This document shows positions 1-11,213 of a stretch of 64,000 nt of DNA, in pieces. Under the pieces are notes generated by a model. The model did not search any database and was not told the DNA's origin. It worked only from the letters and a program-made list of their open reading frames with translations. A program made the position numbers and the translations under genes. Where the stretch lies: positions 86,885,370 to 86,949,369 of the forward strand of contig CM031607.1 of the NCBI GenBank assembly GCA_018398815.1, read 5' to 3'. Within the stretch, counting starts at the first letter, position 1. Every line of letters starts with the position of its first letter. Source of the stretch: Conus ventricosus (lineage: Eukaryota > Mollusca > Gastropoda > Neogastropoda > Conidae).

Positions 1-16
1 CTTGAACAAAGGCAAA

Positions 17-31
17 GGTGTGTGTGTGTGT

Positions 32-69
<38 letters not shown>

Positions 70-105
70 CGCGCGCGTGCATGTGTGCGTGTGTGAGTTC
101 GTGCA

Positions 106-143
<38 letters not shown>

Positions 144-150
144 ACGTGTT
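17..150. repeat. (GT)n microsatellite, interrupted
   Basis: Two long GT runs are separated by a GC-rich segment of alternating purine and pyrimidine (about 61-108). A pure G run follows at 182-199. The open frames across this stretch are only Val/Cys repeats and are not genes. Confidence 0.95.
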
Positions 151-324
151 TTACTACTACACCGCCCAGGAGAGGGCGGGGAGGGGGGGGGGGGGGGGGC
201 AGTTTGGACACATGTCTTTTCATACTTGCCCGGGAGTGAGTTGGATCGTGGAATGATAACGGTACATGTACACAGGGCTTGCGCTAGCTCGAGTAGTTGG
301 CCAATCGGAACCAGAACAAACTCC

Positions 325-461
325 TCCCCCACCCACCCCTTAAGCTGAAATCAAAATTATGTCTGACAAACACAGCGCATATCTTCGCAAACCCCCAAGT
401 ATATGACAGAGTCATCAGCATAATGATGTTGGTCGTGAACAGGAGAAGAAGAAGAAGAAGA
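325..461 (+). mobile_element. 5'-truncated LINE copy: 3' UTR and (GAA)n tail only
   Basis: This segment matches 8084-8217 almost base for base, and that second copy is the 3' end of a LINE with recognisable reverse transcriptase. It has the same 3' UTR and the same GAA-repeat tail (about 441-461). It is therefore a separate, severely 5'-truncated insertion of the same family. The 150 bases before it show nothing recognisable. Confidence 0.75.
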
Positions 462-472
462 TGTGGTGTAGC

Positions 473-656
473 TGTGGTATTACCGTAGCAGACTACGTAA
501 AGGGAGATAACTAAAGAGATAGATAATAGAGGGGGCGCTAGGAGAAGGTGTTACGAGAAGATGGAGGAATAAACAAGCAACGGCTTTAACCAGCTCGTCA
601 AGTCTTTGCCTCCACTCTTCATGTCTGCAAGTCTCCACCCACAAACACATTCTACA
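473..656 (+). repeat. 5' LTR of element 1
   Basis: This 184-bp repeat has a near-identical partner at 5246-5427. It has TG...CA ends and differs from the partner by a few single bases and indels. Confidence 0.92.
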
Positions 657-667
657 TGGTGGCAGCG
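657..667 (+). other. Primer-binding site, tRNA-Leu type
   Basis: TGGTGGCAGCG begins immediately after the LTR. It is complementary to the CCA-tailed 3' end of animal tRNA-Leu (AAG family), as remembered; a comparison with the host tRNA set would settle it. Confidence 0.75.
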
Positions 668-699
668 ACCATCTGAGCTTCGAGTCGAAGTTCGAGATG

Positions 700-1500
700 A
701 CGGAGAACGCAGACGACATGCGTGCAGCAAGTTCGATGGCATCATCACGGCCCGTCAGCTTGCCTGCCCCAAGATTTTCAACGGGTCACGGCGGCATGGC
801 CGGCTTGGCGACAGAGGTTTGAACGATTCCACGTGGGATCAGGCTTAAAGCACAAGACACAAAGAGAACAAGTAAGTGTCTTTCTGTACACTATGGGGGA
901 AGTTGCTGACGACATATTAGCAACTTTAACAATCTCGGAAAATGACGACGATCTACTTACGACGTCATGCTGAAAGCTTTCAATGACTACTTTGAAACAA
1001 GAAAAAAACGTCATTGTAGAAAGAGCTAGATTCAACAGGAGAACGCAGGGGATCTCGGAAACAATTGATAGTTTTATACAGGACCTGTATAAACTGGCTG
1101 AAGAATGTTCTTTTGGGACACTGAAGGAAGAGCTAATTCGTGATAGAATAGTAGTTGGAGTTAGAGACGACTCTTTATCCAACGACCTTCAGTCAAAACC
1201 CAAACTAACATTAACTGATGCCGTGCAGATTGCTAGGCAGGCAGAGGCAAGGAAAGAAAACCAAACCCATTCTACGTGGTGAAACCTCAGCATCAGTAGA
1301 CAGTGTCAGACATCAAAGAAAAAAAGAAATTTGATTACAAAACAAAGGCCAGAAGAGCGATAGAAGGGACACACCAAAGAAACAATGTCACTACTGTGGA
1401 AAAGAACCCATAGCAGAAACAGCTGTCAGCTAGACATGCTGAATGCGGCAAATGTGGGAAGAAAGGACACTACAAAGCAGTTTGCCGAAGTGGTCAGCAT
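700..1500 (+). pseudogene. gag of element 1 (broken)
   Basis: The gag-like sequence is spread over three frames. The clearest block (983-1282, 99 aa) is a retrotransposon gag domain rich in charged helices, containing ETIDSFIQDLYKLAEECSFG. It is followed at about 1390-1500 by a Cys/His region with the pattern CGKCGKKGHYKAVC, a CCHC zinc knuckle expected to bind the element's RNA. An upstream block at 722-973 belongs to the same gag in another frame. Frameshifts near 965 and stops around 1282-1320 break it. Confidence 0.8.
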
Positions 1501-1506
1501 ACTAGA

Positions 1507-4380
1507 GTGCAAGAAGTCTCAGCAGATTCAGACTCAGACTCTGAAGACTATTATTTAGAACACATTTTCAGTGTTGAAGATGAAGCCTGGACAGCAGACA
1601 TTGCAGTAGACGGGTGTTTGCACAAATTCAAACTGGACACAGGTGCAGCAGTGTCTGTACTAGCTGAAGGACTGGCACCTCAAAAACAGCTCAAACAGAC
1701 AAATAAAGTTCTCGTGGCCCAGGGGAAAGAAATTGACTGTTTTGGTACCATGACATCACGTCTTCAATACAGAGACAGTCAAATTACAGAAGAGATGTAC
1801 GTCATCAAAGGGCAGACTACATCACTATAGGCAGATTAGCATGTGACAAACTGGGGTTAGTTACACGTGTATACCATGTCAGCACACCACCCACCATTTG
1901 GATCCACAAAAGGAGTTTCCAGCACTGTTCAAGGGCCTAGGTCACTTGAAAATGGCTCCTACTCCATCACAGTTGATCCAGACGTTCGACCTACCTGCAT
2001 CTACGCACCACGCAAGGTCCCTCATGCCCTGAAGCCAAAAGTCAAGAAAGAAATTGACCGCATGCTACAGGAAGGGGTCATTTCTCTGTCAAGGAACCAA
2101 CTAGCTGGTGCTCTGGGGTAGTTGTCGTGCCAAAGCCAAATGGCTCCGTCCGCATCTGCATCGACTACACCAACCTCAACAAAGCGGTGAAAAGAGAAAT
2201 TCACCCAATGGCCTCTGTAGATGAAACCTCGCCAAGCTTGCTGGATCAAAGGTGTTTAGTAAGCTTGATGCCCGCAGCGGGTTTGGCAAATGGAACTTCT
2301 GAAGAATCCAAAACACTCACTACGTTCGTCACTAATGAAGGACGCTTTGCCTTCAACAGGCTCCCCATGGGCATCAGTTCTGCCAGTGGGTATTTCAAAG
2401 AAGCAATGTCAGATATTCTCGCAGGCTGGAAGGAGTCATCTGTCACATGGACGATGTGTTGGTTCATGCTGCTGACCAGGCAACACATGATCAGATATTG
2501 AGATCAGTGCTTCAACGACTGCAAGAAGCTGGCCTGACATTGAACGAGAAATGTGAATACTCCAAGTCATCAGTTCGCTTCCTTGGTCACATCATCGACG
2601 GTGATGGCATTTCACGCAGACCCAGAGAAAGTGAAGGCCATACACGAGTTCCCACAACCGAAGAATGTCACTGAACTTCAGAGACTGATGGGAATGCTGA
2701 ATCAACTTGCCAAATTTACGCCTGAACTTGCCAGCATCACTGCTCCTCTTCGTACGCTGCTACGAAAAGATACTCAGTGGACCTGGGGCCCGACACAAGA
2801 AATGGCATTCCAAGAGATAAGAAAACTCCTTAGCTCTCCGCCAGTTCTTGCGCACTACTCAACTCAGCGCGAAACAATCATCGCAGCTGACGCATCAAAC
2901 TCAGGCATTGGCGCAGTCATGTTCCAGAGCAAGAAGACGGCACCCGCAGACCATTTGCTACATTTCCAGATCCCTCTCAGAAACTGAGCAGAGATATGCT
3001 ACCATCGAAAAGGAAGCACTGGCGCAACATGGGCCTGTGAAAGACTACAGGACTACATCCTAGGTCTTCATGTGACACTAGAGACAGATCACAAACCTCT
3101 AGTGCCCCTCCTCAACTCCAAAGAACTTCACAAGATGCCACCTCGCATCCTACGTTTCCGCATGAGGCTTATGCGGTACGATGTGGAAAGTCGTGCATGT
3201 GTCGGGAAAGCAACAAATCACAGCAGATGCACTTTCCCGTGCACCCGTATCGGAACCAAATGAAGATGACATCAGCTTCATTTCTCATGTGTCAAACTTC
3301 ACAGACCAGTACAGAATCACACCCCTGTATCTAGCAAAAAACTGCAAGAAATATCAGCAGCACAGAAAGCTGATGAAGAACTGTCTCAAATTGCAACTAC
3401 TGTGAGAGTGGATGGCCAGCTTACATGCCAAAAACCAACTACTGAAACCCTACTGGCAGAATAAGCAACACTTCACACTTGTAGATGATTTGCTTCTCTA
3501 CGACTCTCGCATTGTGATGCCCAGAAATCTGAGACTAGAAACACTGGAAAAACTCCACCGCGGACACCTAGGCATCACCAAGACACGAGCACTTGCTACC
3601 TCATCAGTTTGGTGGCCTTCTCTTTCCAGTCAGATAGAAGAGATGGTGAACAAATGCAGCACATGTGCCATTCACCGCCCAGAAAGAAAAGAACCTCTTC
3701 TACCATCATCTTTCCAGACCGTCCATGGTCCAGACTGGGAATGGATTTGTTCGAACTGAAAGAAAAACTACCTGATAGTGGTGGACTATTTTTCACGTTG
3801 GCAGAATTCCGACATCTGGAGAAGCTTACCAGCTCCTACACCATCAGAAAGCTGAAAAGCATTCTCGCCGTTCATGGGATACCTGACATCATAGTATCTG
3901 ACAATGGACCTCAGTTTGCGTCGCAAGAATTCCAGCAGTTTGCAGAGAGTATGGTTTCATTCACACAACAAGCTCTCCAAGATACAGCCAGAGCAACGGT
4001 TGCAGCAGAACGAGCTGTACAGACCATCAAAACATGCTGAAGAAAACCAAAGTCCCTACCTTGCACTTCTCCAATACAGGGCATCTCCGCTCCAAAATGG
4101 GTATTCACCTGCTGAACTCCTGATGGGAAGAAAACTGCAGACAAAACCTTCCCACACTCCCTTCCTCCCTCACCCCCAAAACACCAAACATCCCAAACGT
4201 GAAAGCCAGAGAAAACAATGCAAAAGGAGAAACAAAAACGGAAACTACGACAAACGTCACAACACCAAACAGGCGACTCCACTAGCATCCTCCCAGAAGG
4301 TGTACATTAGAGATCTGGACAGATTTGGAACTGTTTCAACCCACACCATAACCCCAGATCATATGTGATCAACACGCTCA
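1507..4380 (+). pseudogene. pol of element 1 (protease-RT-RNase H-integrase, broken)
   Basis: Domains run in Ty3 order across several frames. Aspartic protease: KLDTGAAVSVLAE, near 1640. Reverse transcriptase: RICIDYTNLNKAVKRE (about 2147), FNRLPMGISSASGYF (about 2353) and the catalytic MDDVLVHA (2447) in a shifted frame. RNase H: IIAADASNSGIGAV (about 2880) and LETDHKPLVPLL (3075). Integrase: an HHCC-type zinc domain (3540-3680, CSTCAIHRPERK), then IIVSDNGPQFASQEF (about 3888) from the DDE core. At least six frameshifts or stops separate these pieces, so no functional polyprotein can be made. Confidence 0.9.
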
Positions 4381-4734
4381 AGGGAACGTACGTCGCAATC
4401 AACGTCACCTGATTCCAGTGGTTTCACCTCCACCAACAGCAGAAGTGACGCGAGAACCGCCACCATCACCACAACTCGACAGATAGTGAACGGTCCAACA
4501 TCATCGAAGACGGACACTCCAGCAAAGAAATCTCCTCTCAAGAGGCAGAAGCTACACCAGTCTCATCACCTGTTGCTTTTCACACAAAAAGTGGCAGGGC
4601 TGTCAAAAGCCAGAAAACTGAATTTGTAGAAGGATCAATCAAATCTTCACCTTCACGGTGTCAACAAACTACAACACCAAAAGCAGTTGTGTTTACATAA
4701 AAAGGATAATATGTAAATTTTCTTTTTTTTACAA

Positions 4735-4905
4735 GCTCTGTGTAGCTAGAGCTTTATTCTACAATGCTAAGCTCAGTGTAGTTGAGAGCTTATGCAATTC
4801 ATGGCCTTTTTAGTTTCATGCTTAGCTCAGTGTAGTTGGAGCTATGCTTTAGTTCAGTGCAGTTGCACATAGTTAAGGCTCAGTGTAGTTGAGAGCCAGT
4901 TTCAT
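4735..4905 (+). repeat. Degenerate ~20-bp minisatellite in the 3' non-coding part of element 1
   Basis: The motif GCTCAGTGTAGTTGAGAGC recurs about five times with substitutions and variable spacing, between the end of pol and the polypurine tract. The rest of 4380-5230 shows only AT-rich non-coding sequence. Confidence 0.7.
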
Positions 4906-5232
4906 TTAGTTAATTTAGGTGGAATTCCCTTCATTCTGTGGAAGGAACACCAGTTTTGAAATCAACCTTCTGTTTGGAGAACAATATCAGAATGAAGCTG
5001 CCTTTTAAAGAGTTGTTTTGAGTTGTTTTGCATGCAATGGTTTTTTTTTTTTTTATTATCTAATGCTACTATTTGCCTATGCACATTGAATTTAATGCTT
5101 CTAAGTCTTTTATGAAGGACATGGGAGAAGAAATAATAGAACAAGGGTTTTGTTTTTATTGTTTAGTTAAAAACAAATTGTTAATATTAATACAATTTAT
5201 ATACCATAGATGAAAGAATTGTCCACCCACTC

Positions 5233-5245
5233 AAAAAGGGGGAGT
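5233..5245 (+). other. Polypurine tract of element 1
   Basis: AAAAAGGGGGAG lies immediately before the 3' LTR, the expected position for the plus-strand primer of an LTR element. Confidence 0.8.
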
Positions 5246-5427
5246 TGTGGTATTACGTAGCAGACTACGTAAAGGGAGATAACTAAAGAGATAGATAATA
5301 GAGGGGCGCTAGGAGAAGGGGTTACGAGAAGATGGAGGAATAAACAAGCAACGGCTTTAACCAGCTCGTCAAGTCTTTGCCTCCACTCTTCATGTCTGCA
5401 AGTCTCCACCCACAAACACATTCTACA
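5246..5427 (+). repeat. 3' LTR of element 1
   Basis: Partner of 473-656, with the same TG...CA ends. It lacks a few bases present in the 5' copy, such as one C in the opening TTACCGTAG and one G of the GGGGGGCGC run. Confidence 0.92.
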
Positions 5428-6079
5428 GTCGGTATACAGATTAGTCCGCACATCAGAACGTTGGACTAAGACATCTGCAAAGTCATGGCCATGAGACCCT
5501 CTTCATGAATTCTCTCATCGAAGTCATTATTTATCCATCAGCCTTAAATCATGCACAGTGTGGTCTTGAAACTTAGCGGATGTGGTGTAGCGTATATGGA
5601 CTAGTCCGCACGCAGTGACACCTCCTTGAGGAGACTGAACCTGCCATGATGACTTTAGTCTTGCTGCATGAACATTCGGCTTGAAGTTGAACCAACGTTC
5701 TTATGCATGAACATACAGCTTGAAGTCAGGGTTCTGCTTCATAAACAAACTTGCTGACGCCAAAAGCTTCTGCCGAATGAGCATACTGTTTGAAGGCAAG
5801 GTTCTCAACAAGGCCTGCACGTAATGCTTAGAAGGCCATCTAGTTCAGTCTTGCAGCTACATTTTCGTGAAGTAAACACGCTACAAGCCAACTTAGACAG
5901 AAGCACGAAAATTGACTGGAAAGAAATATTGTTAGATGAATTAAGTTTGCATTCACTGTGGTTCATCGTAGAATGAGCTTGATATGTACTATTTACGACT
6001 GGACAAGCTCGACCGCACATGATGTACATGATGGTATGAATATAAAACGAGTCCAGGTTTGGTTGCAAGGTTGAATAAC
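5428..6079. repeat. Unassigned spacer with degenerate tandem repeats
   Basis: No gene is seen. At about 5665-5800 a unit resembling GCATGAACATACAGCTTGAAG...GGTTCT recurs three times in degenerate form. A roughly 20-base segment at 5428-5451 (GGTATACAGATTAGTCCGCAC) recurs at about 5590-5611, where it is preceded by GATGTGGTGTAGC. That 13-mer is also found directly left of element 1 (460-472), so this spacer holds a copy resembling the pre-insertion site. Confidence 0.5.
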
Positions 6080-6375
6080 GACCTGATACTTTGACAAAGT
6101 GGGAAGAGCAGTGGTCCATGAGTTTCCATCTAGAAAAGTGTTCAACACTAAGTGCTACACGGCGACAGAACAAACACCAACCTGTGTACAAACTTCATGG
6201 ACATACCCTGGAAGTTGTGACCTCAACCAAATACCTAGGGGTCACGATCCAAGACGACCAAAAATGGGGATCCCATATTGAGACGATCACCGCAAAAGCC
6301 AGTAAAACCATCGGCTTCCTTAGACGAAACCTCAAAATCGGGAAACAGAAGATGAAAGAAACTGCATACAAAACC
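6080..6375 (+). pseudogene. LINE reverse transcriptase fragment, left part (split by another LINE)
   Basis: A frame beginning near 6091 reads TKWEEQWSMSFHLEKC and then TSTKYLGVTIQDDQKWGSHI, typical of the region after the catalytic domain in CR1/Jockey-group LINE reverse transcriptases. It stops near KETAYKTL, and the expected continuation (LVRPIVEYASCVWDP) resumes 1.15 kb further right at about 7528. The two pieces are one 5'-truncated element interrupted by an insertion. Confidence 0.85.
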
Positions 6376-7529
6376 CTTCAAGTTCAAGTTCAAAATAGGG
6401 GCGATGAAATAATTTCATCTATAGCCTTTCAGCTTTGTATGCCCCTTCATTGTCGTATATTGTTTTTTGGTCAGGTCTTAAGCGAGCCCAGTTTTTTTTT
6501 CTTTTTTTCTTCTTAACTATCAAAAACGTACCTAATATCAGTAAATGTGTGATGTTTATAGATAAGATTTTAAAATGAATTAATATTTGGTGCACGCTTT
6601 ATATCAGGTGTTAGTTTATTCCAAATGGGTGCTACTCTCTGACTGACTGAATATTTCCTTATGTTAGTATTGGCATGCTGGATTTGTATTTTATCACAAC
6701 TGTTACGTGTTATATTGGTTAGTGCAAGCTGAAAGAAACATGACTGGTCAATATCATCAAGGTTATTGAAAATCTTATAAGTTTGGATTAAATCCCCTCG
6801 TATTCTTCTTGCTTTGAGGGATGGTAATTTTAGGAATCTCAGTCTTTCTTCGTATGTATAATTGCGTATGTTATGTATTAACTTTGTAGCCCTCCTCTGC
6901 ACTTTCTCAATTTCTATTGACTGCCTTTTAAATCTCGGATACCATATTACATTTCCGTATTCGAGGAACGGTCTTACCGTTGTTTTATATAATCTAAGGA
7001 AGGTATTTTTTATCAAGGTATGTAAAAGTTCTTTTTATAATGCCTATCATCCGAGTAGCTTTGTTTTCAACATGTGTAATGTGCCTGTCAAACATTAAGC
7101 CTGTATCAAAAGTCACTCCCAAATCCTTTTCTTCTTCACATGAGGTTATGGTAACATCTTGAGTTCCAATTTTCATATTGTAATCTGGTTTAGGGTTTTT
7201 ATTACCAATGTGTAATACTTTGCATTTAGTGGCATTAAAATATTGGTTCCATGTATTGGACCAATCAATGAGTTGATCAATATCATTTTGCATTTATCAT
7301 ATTGTATTCTATTTCTTAAGAAATCTTCAATCCTGGCGAATATTTTCCCTAATATCCCATATGATTTAAGTTGATTTAGTAATCTCGCGTGAGGTACAGA
7401 GTCAAATGCCTTGCGGAAATCTAAGTATAAAACATCAATACTTTCACCACTATCTATTATTTTAGTAAAATCCTCCATAACTTCAAGTAACTGTGTAACA
7501 CAAGATCTATGTTGACGAAAGCCATGCTT
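6376..7529 (-). mobile_element. 5'-truncated CR1-like LINE nested in the plus-strand LINE
   Basis: On the minus strand, frames at 7478-7173, 7293-6994 and 7016-6570 give successive pieces of one reverse transcriptase: VLYLDFRKAFDSVPHARLL, then WNQYFNATKCKVLHIGNKN and DLGVTFDTGL, then TTVRPFLEYGNVIWYPRFKR and the C-terminal part ending near WNKLTPDIKRAPNINSF. At least two frameshifts and a deletion that removes the catalytic FADD region separate them. The 5' edge at about 7529 still reads HGFRQHRSC upstream of the RT motif. The 3' end carries a short tail of TTGAAC repeats (minus strand, about 6376-6395). Confidence 0.85.
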
Positions 7530-8217
7530 GTTCGACCGATTGTTGAGTACGCGTCATGCGTTTGGGACCCCCACACAGCAACGAGATCCAGGAGATAGAA
7601 AAGATCCAGCGTAGAGCAGCCAGATGGGTCACACACAGCCACAGACCCACAACCAGTGTAGATGAAATCCTACGCTCTCTGAAGTGGCCTACATTAGAGA
7701 AACGAAGACAAAACGCCAGACTAGAAATGATGTACAAATTCCACCACAGTCTTGTTGACATCAATTCCAAGTACCTGCCTAGGAAATCCTAGACCAGAAG
7801 AAGTTTAAGAAAAAACAACAACTGCAGCTACGACATCCCACAATGCAGGACAGACTACCGTCAAATGTCATTCTTCCCAAGGATCATCCCAGAGTGGAAC
7901 ACATTACCAGAGGTTGTGGTGACGGCGGAGACCCTGGACCGCTTCAGGTTCAGACTCGGCTCTCACCAAAAACACCAACGACAACATCCCACCGCCCCCC
8001 CCCCCCCCCCATCCCCCCTCTCTCTACACCCCCAACCCCACCCCTTTTCCCCCCACTTCCTCCTCATCACCACTCCCTCCTTCCCACCCACCCCTTAAGC
8101 TGAAATCAAAATTATGTCTGACAAACACAGCACAAATCTTCGCAAACCCCCAGTATACGACAGAGTCATCAGCATAATGATGTTGGTCGTGAACAGGAGA
8201 AGAAGAAGAAGAAGAAT
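7528..8217 (+). pseudogene. LINE reverse transcriptase fragment, right part, with 3' UTR and (GAA)n tail
   Basis: This continues the fragment at 6080-6375: LVRPIVEYASCVWDP, then EIEKIQRRAARWVTHSHRPT (7556-7792) and, after a frameshift, SFFPRIIPEWNTLPEVVV (about 7868), which are the C-terminal blocks of CR1/Jockey-group ORF2. A C-rich 3' UTR (about 7985-8100) and a GAA tail (about 8196-8217) end the element. The 3' UTR is shared with 325-461. Confidence 0.85.
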
Positions 8218-9046
8218 TCAGTGGCTATTGCTTGAGGGTAACCTCCCTAGGAGTGACGGATCTAAAGATGGCGCTCAACCAACGAACAGAAGTTGTATTG
8301 TGTTCATGTTGTGTGGAAGTTATGTTAGCTATGACGCAACATAAACAGGCGATGGGGATGGAAGAAAGCACACATGGGTTGGTTCTTTGCTTTGTGAATC
8401 ACAGCATTAATAGCTTGTAACGAAACTTCTCAGTGCATGATTATTTATTCTGGTTATATTGGCTTTGGCCGAGGAACAGATCAGTTACATGATTACTAGA
8501 TCTAGATCAGTGAGAGTATTCAGTCCAGCTGTGTGGATGTTTTCAGTGCACAATTTTCAGTGCCCAGTTTGAACGCTTAAAAAACAACAACAACGAAACT
8601 TCCCCAGTGAAAAGATGCTCACGAAAGTGAGCGACATACTCCCAGTTCAAAGTGTTGAGGAGTCTCTCTTTGCAAAGATGGAATGAAGACCACTGATTTC
8701 AAATTCTGCTTACAGTGAAATACTTCCCAGTTAGTAGAGAACACGCAATCCATAAGAAATACATCATTACAGACTGAGGCTGGAGCAAAGAAAAATGCCC
8801 AGTAGTTCAGCTGTCTATAGCCATCCTTGTCTCCATTACAACTTTCGAATATAGCAGATCAAATCTGCGTGATCCTGGCAAGTGCAAAGTTGAGCAGCAC
8901 CATAAGTGGACGAATGAATGTTTGTGGTTGAAGTTCATGTCACAGTGATAACAGATATGACCAGCAGCGTAAGGGTAATGCTTCATCAACTGAACTGTTA
9001 TAATATATGTTGGAACGTTTTCAGACCAACTGTCAGCCATTACTGC

Positions 9047-9256
9047 TTAATTCTCAGTGGCACTACTGACTTCCAGCTTACCCAGTATATCCGCCTCAGC
9101 TCTGGCAGAACCCTCACAAACCATGTCTACGGGCGCGCCCACTTGCCTCCAAGGATTGGTATTTTCTAAGATGGCCTCTTCCCTCTCCTGGTACTCATTT
9201 GATTTGAAATCCCTCCCAGACTCTGTAACTGAGGCTTTTTGCTTTGCATCTTTCAA
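9047..9256 (-). CDS. Possible coding exon, function unknown
   Basis: A 69-codon minus-strand frame has protein-like composition (charged, low repetition, e.g. SGRDFKSNEYQEREEAILEN, then NPWRQVGAPVDM). Inside it, at about 9080, the minus strand reads CTGGGTAAGC, a good splice-donor sequence, so an exon could end there. No clear acceptor was found: the sequence upstream on the minus strand is purine-rich. I do not recognise the family. It may be a chance frame. Confidence 0.2.
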   Translation of the reverse strand: MKDAKQKASVTESGRDFKSNEYQEREEAILENTNPWRQVGAPVDMVCEGSARAEADILGKLEVSSATEN

Positions 9257-9430
9257 AACGGAGCTTAATTCGCATTTTCTTTTTTTTCTTTCTTTTTTTG
9301 ATGGTTGTGGGTATATAGAGCCACTGTCTGAAATATGATTGTTAAAGATCAGAGCGGTGCTGGCTGGGACTTGATTTCATGATCCATTGTAGTAGTCCAA
9401 CGAGACTAACCTCAAATCTGAAAACTAGCA

Positions 9431-9473
9431 AGTGTGTGTGTGAGTGCATATGTGTGTATGTGCGTGTGCGTGT

Positions 9474-9510
<37 letters not shown>

Positions 9511-9511
9511 C
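9431..9511. repeat. (GT)n microsatellite
   Basis: GT dinucleotides interrupted by a few A and C bases. Confidence 0.9.
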
Positions 9512-11213
9512 GTATCTTGTTGACCGCAGCTGTGGTTAATGCATATGCTTGACTGGAACTTTCTCGTCCGATCAAATGCTTTGTAATGAAGTCCTGCACA
9601 TTAAATGTGATTCAAAATGAAGTTCAAGTTCTGACCATTTTCACCACTGCGTTTAGTATTAATATTTTATATTGTTGCAATTGGTCATTCCTTGCAATGA
9701 TTATTTGTTTGCTTCTCAGTTTCTGTGTATCCTCAGTGATATTATCCTCGTACTGCTCATTCTGGCCTCCTTCCACCAGCCGCACCCTGGCTTTGTTCTG
9801 TTGCAATGCTCCAGCACCCACTGTCCACAGGGAGCCATTGATAGCTGACTGTGTTGAGGCAACCCACAAGAGGAGATACTGTATTGCTGCTAAATTACTT
9901 TGTGTTATTTGCTAGCACTTGCTCTGATTCTACATTTGCAGGACTTCATCTTCTGGAAACAACAGTTGTTTAGCTGAGTAACCAGCCTCAATGATCGCCC
10001 CCACCCTAGGGGGGGGGGGGGGGGGGGGGTAGGAGAGCAAGGAAACTAGCGCTCCATCCTGCAGCTGTCCCCCTAAACTTGGCATGCCAGTAATGTTGGC
10101 AAAATGCAACATGGATGTGGAAATGGAGAGGACATTGAAAATGAGGTCACCATGGGAGGAGGGCATGTTATGGAGGATCAGTGAAGATGAGGATGATAGA
10201 TAAGATAGATAGGGAATGGAGATGCCTTGTGATCTTAGACTATATGACAAGGCTGTACTCTAACTTTCCCTCATTACATCTTGGTGTGAAAAAGCCTGAG
10301 AGATAAACACACCTGCGCTAGTCATGAAGTGGATAGATTCAACTGTGCGGTTTCAATTCCCTCAAATGAAGCCACGGTACATTCAGTTAGCAGGCCTAGC
10401 TGGCTGGTGGCAAAGAAGTCCAACAAATGAATGTTTGAGATGGGACCGGAAACAACTGACTAGCTACAGTGGCTGTAGGGAGGAACTGTAAGGACACTTG
10501 GACAGCATATTTTCATAAAGGCTGCAGTTCCCCACCACCTCCCAGCTGCTGCCCTCCCCCATCTCCTTTCCAAACAATGTTTCAGCCTTTTACTCCTTAC
10601 ACTCCAAAGGGGTTGGGTTGCATCCAGGTCATGACCCTGGATGCTTTATTGTCACCTCTTCCCTACAAACACACTGCCTTTGTGCTAATTTCAATCTGCA
10701 ACAGATGATTGGAAACCCTAAGGTCAAGTTTCCTTAGAATGGATGTATAGCTTACCTATCAGACACCTAAGCTTTGTTAGCTTTGCCATCCTAAACTAGA
10801 TCCAGCTTGAACGAGAGTTGTTTCAGAAGCATATGCAGACGTTTCGACAAACTCTCAGCTCCAGCTACTATGGCAAAGACTATGGCTTGAATGCCAAATA
10901 CTCTCATTGAGTCTCAAGTTGTACAGTGCTAGCTAGACTGGCACACGTCTCAGTGTTGTAGGCCTGCTGAGCTTCTTCCATAATAATTCTGCTTTCATTT
11001 TACACAGTTATGTTAATTCATTTAATGAATCAACCTGAGTGAAGTACTGTTATTGGTCTCATGCCAATCTTTCTTATGATATCTGGGTGATCTGTCCATC
11101 CTGGAAGCCTGGTGGGTCTGTGGCGTTCTGCCAGCAGCTAGTCATTGACCTCATTTAGTAGACTTTCTGTGCTGTGGATGTCACAGCTGTTCTAGACCCC
11201 CCCACATGATGGG

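Larger units (their letters stand above)
473..5427 (+). mobile_element. Decayed Ty3/gypsy LTR retrotransposon (element 1)
   Basis: Two LTRs of about 183 bp, both starting TGTGGTATTA and ending CATTCTACA, enclose gag, protease, reverse transcriptase, RNase H and integrase in Ty3 order on the plus strand. A tRNA-Leu-type primer-binding site lies directly inside the left LTR and a polypurine tract directly inside the right one. Total length is about 4.95 kb, normal for a compact Ty3 element. All coding parts carry frameshifts and stops, so the copy is dead. The 5-base flanks (GTAGC on the left, GTCGG on the right) match at three positions only, so the target duplication has decayed or the flanks were rearranged. 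Confidence 0.93.
8218..11213. other. Unassigned intergenic or intronic DNA
   Basis: No transposon or recognisable gene was found apart from the small possible exon at 9047-9256. Simple sequences are a GT tract at 9431-9511 and a G run at about 10010-10030. Open frames here are short and lack recognisable domains. Confidence 0.5.

Noticed and set aside
2..348. Open frames made of Val/Cys repeats
   Set aside because: They are translations of the GT microsatellite and its flanks.
778..1182. 134-codon minus-strand frame
   Set aside because: Antisense to gag of element 1.
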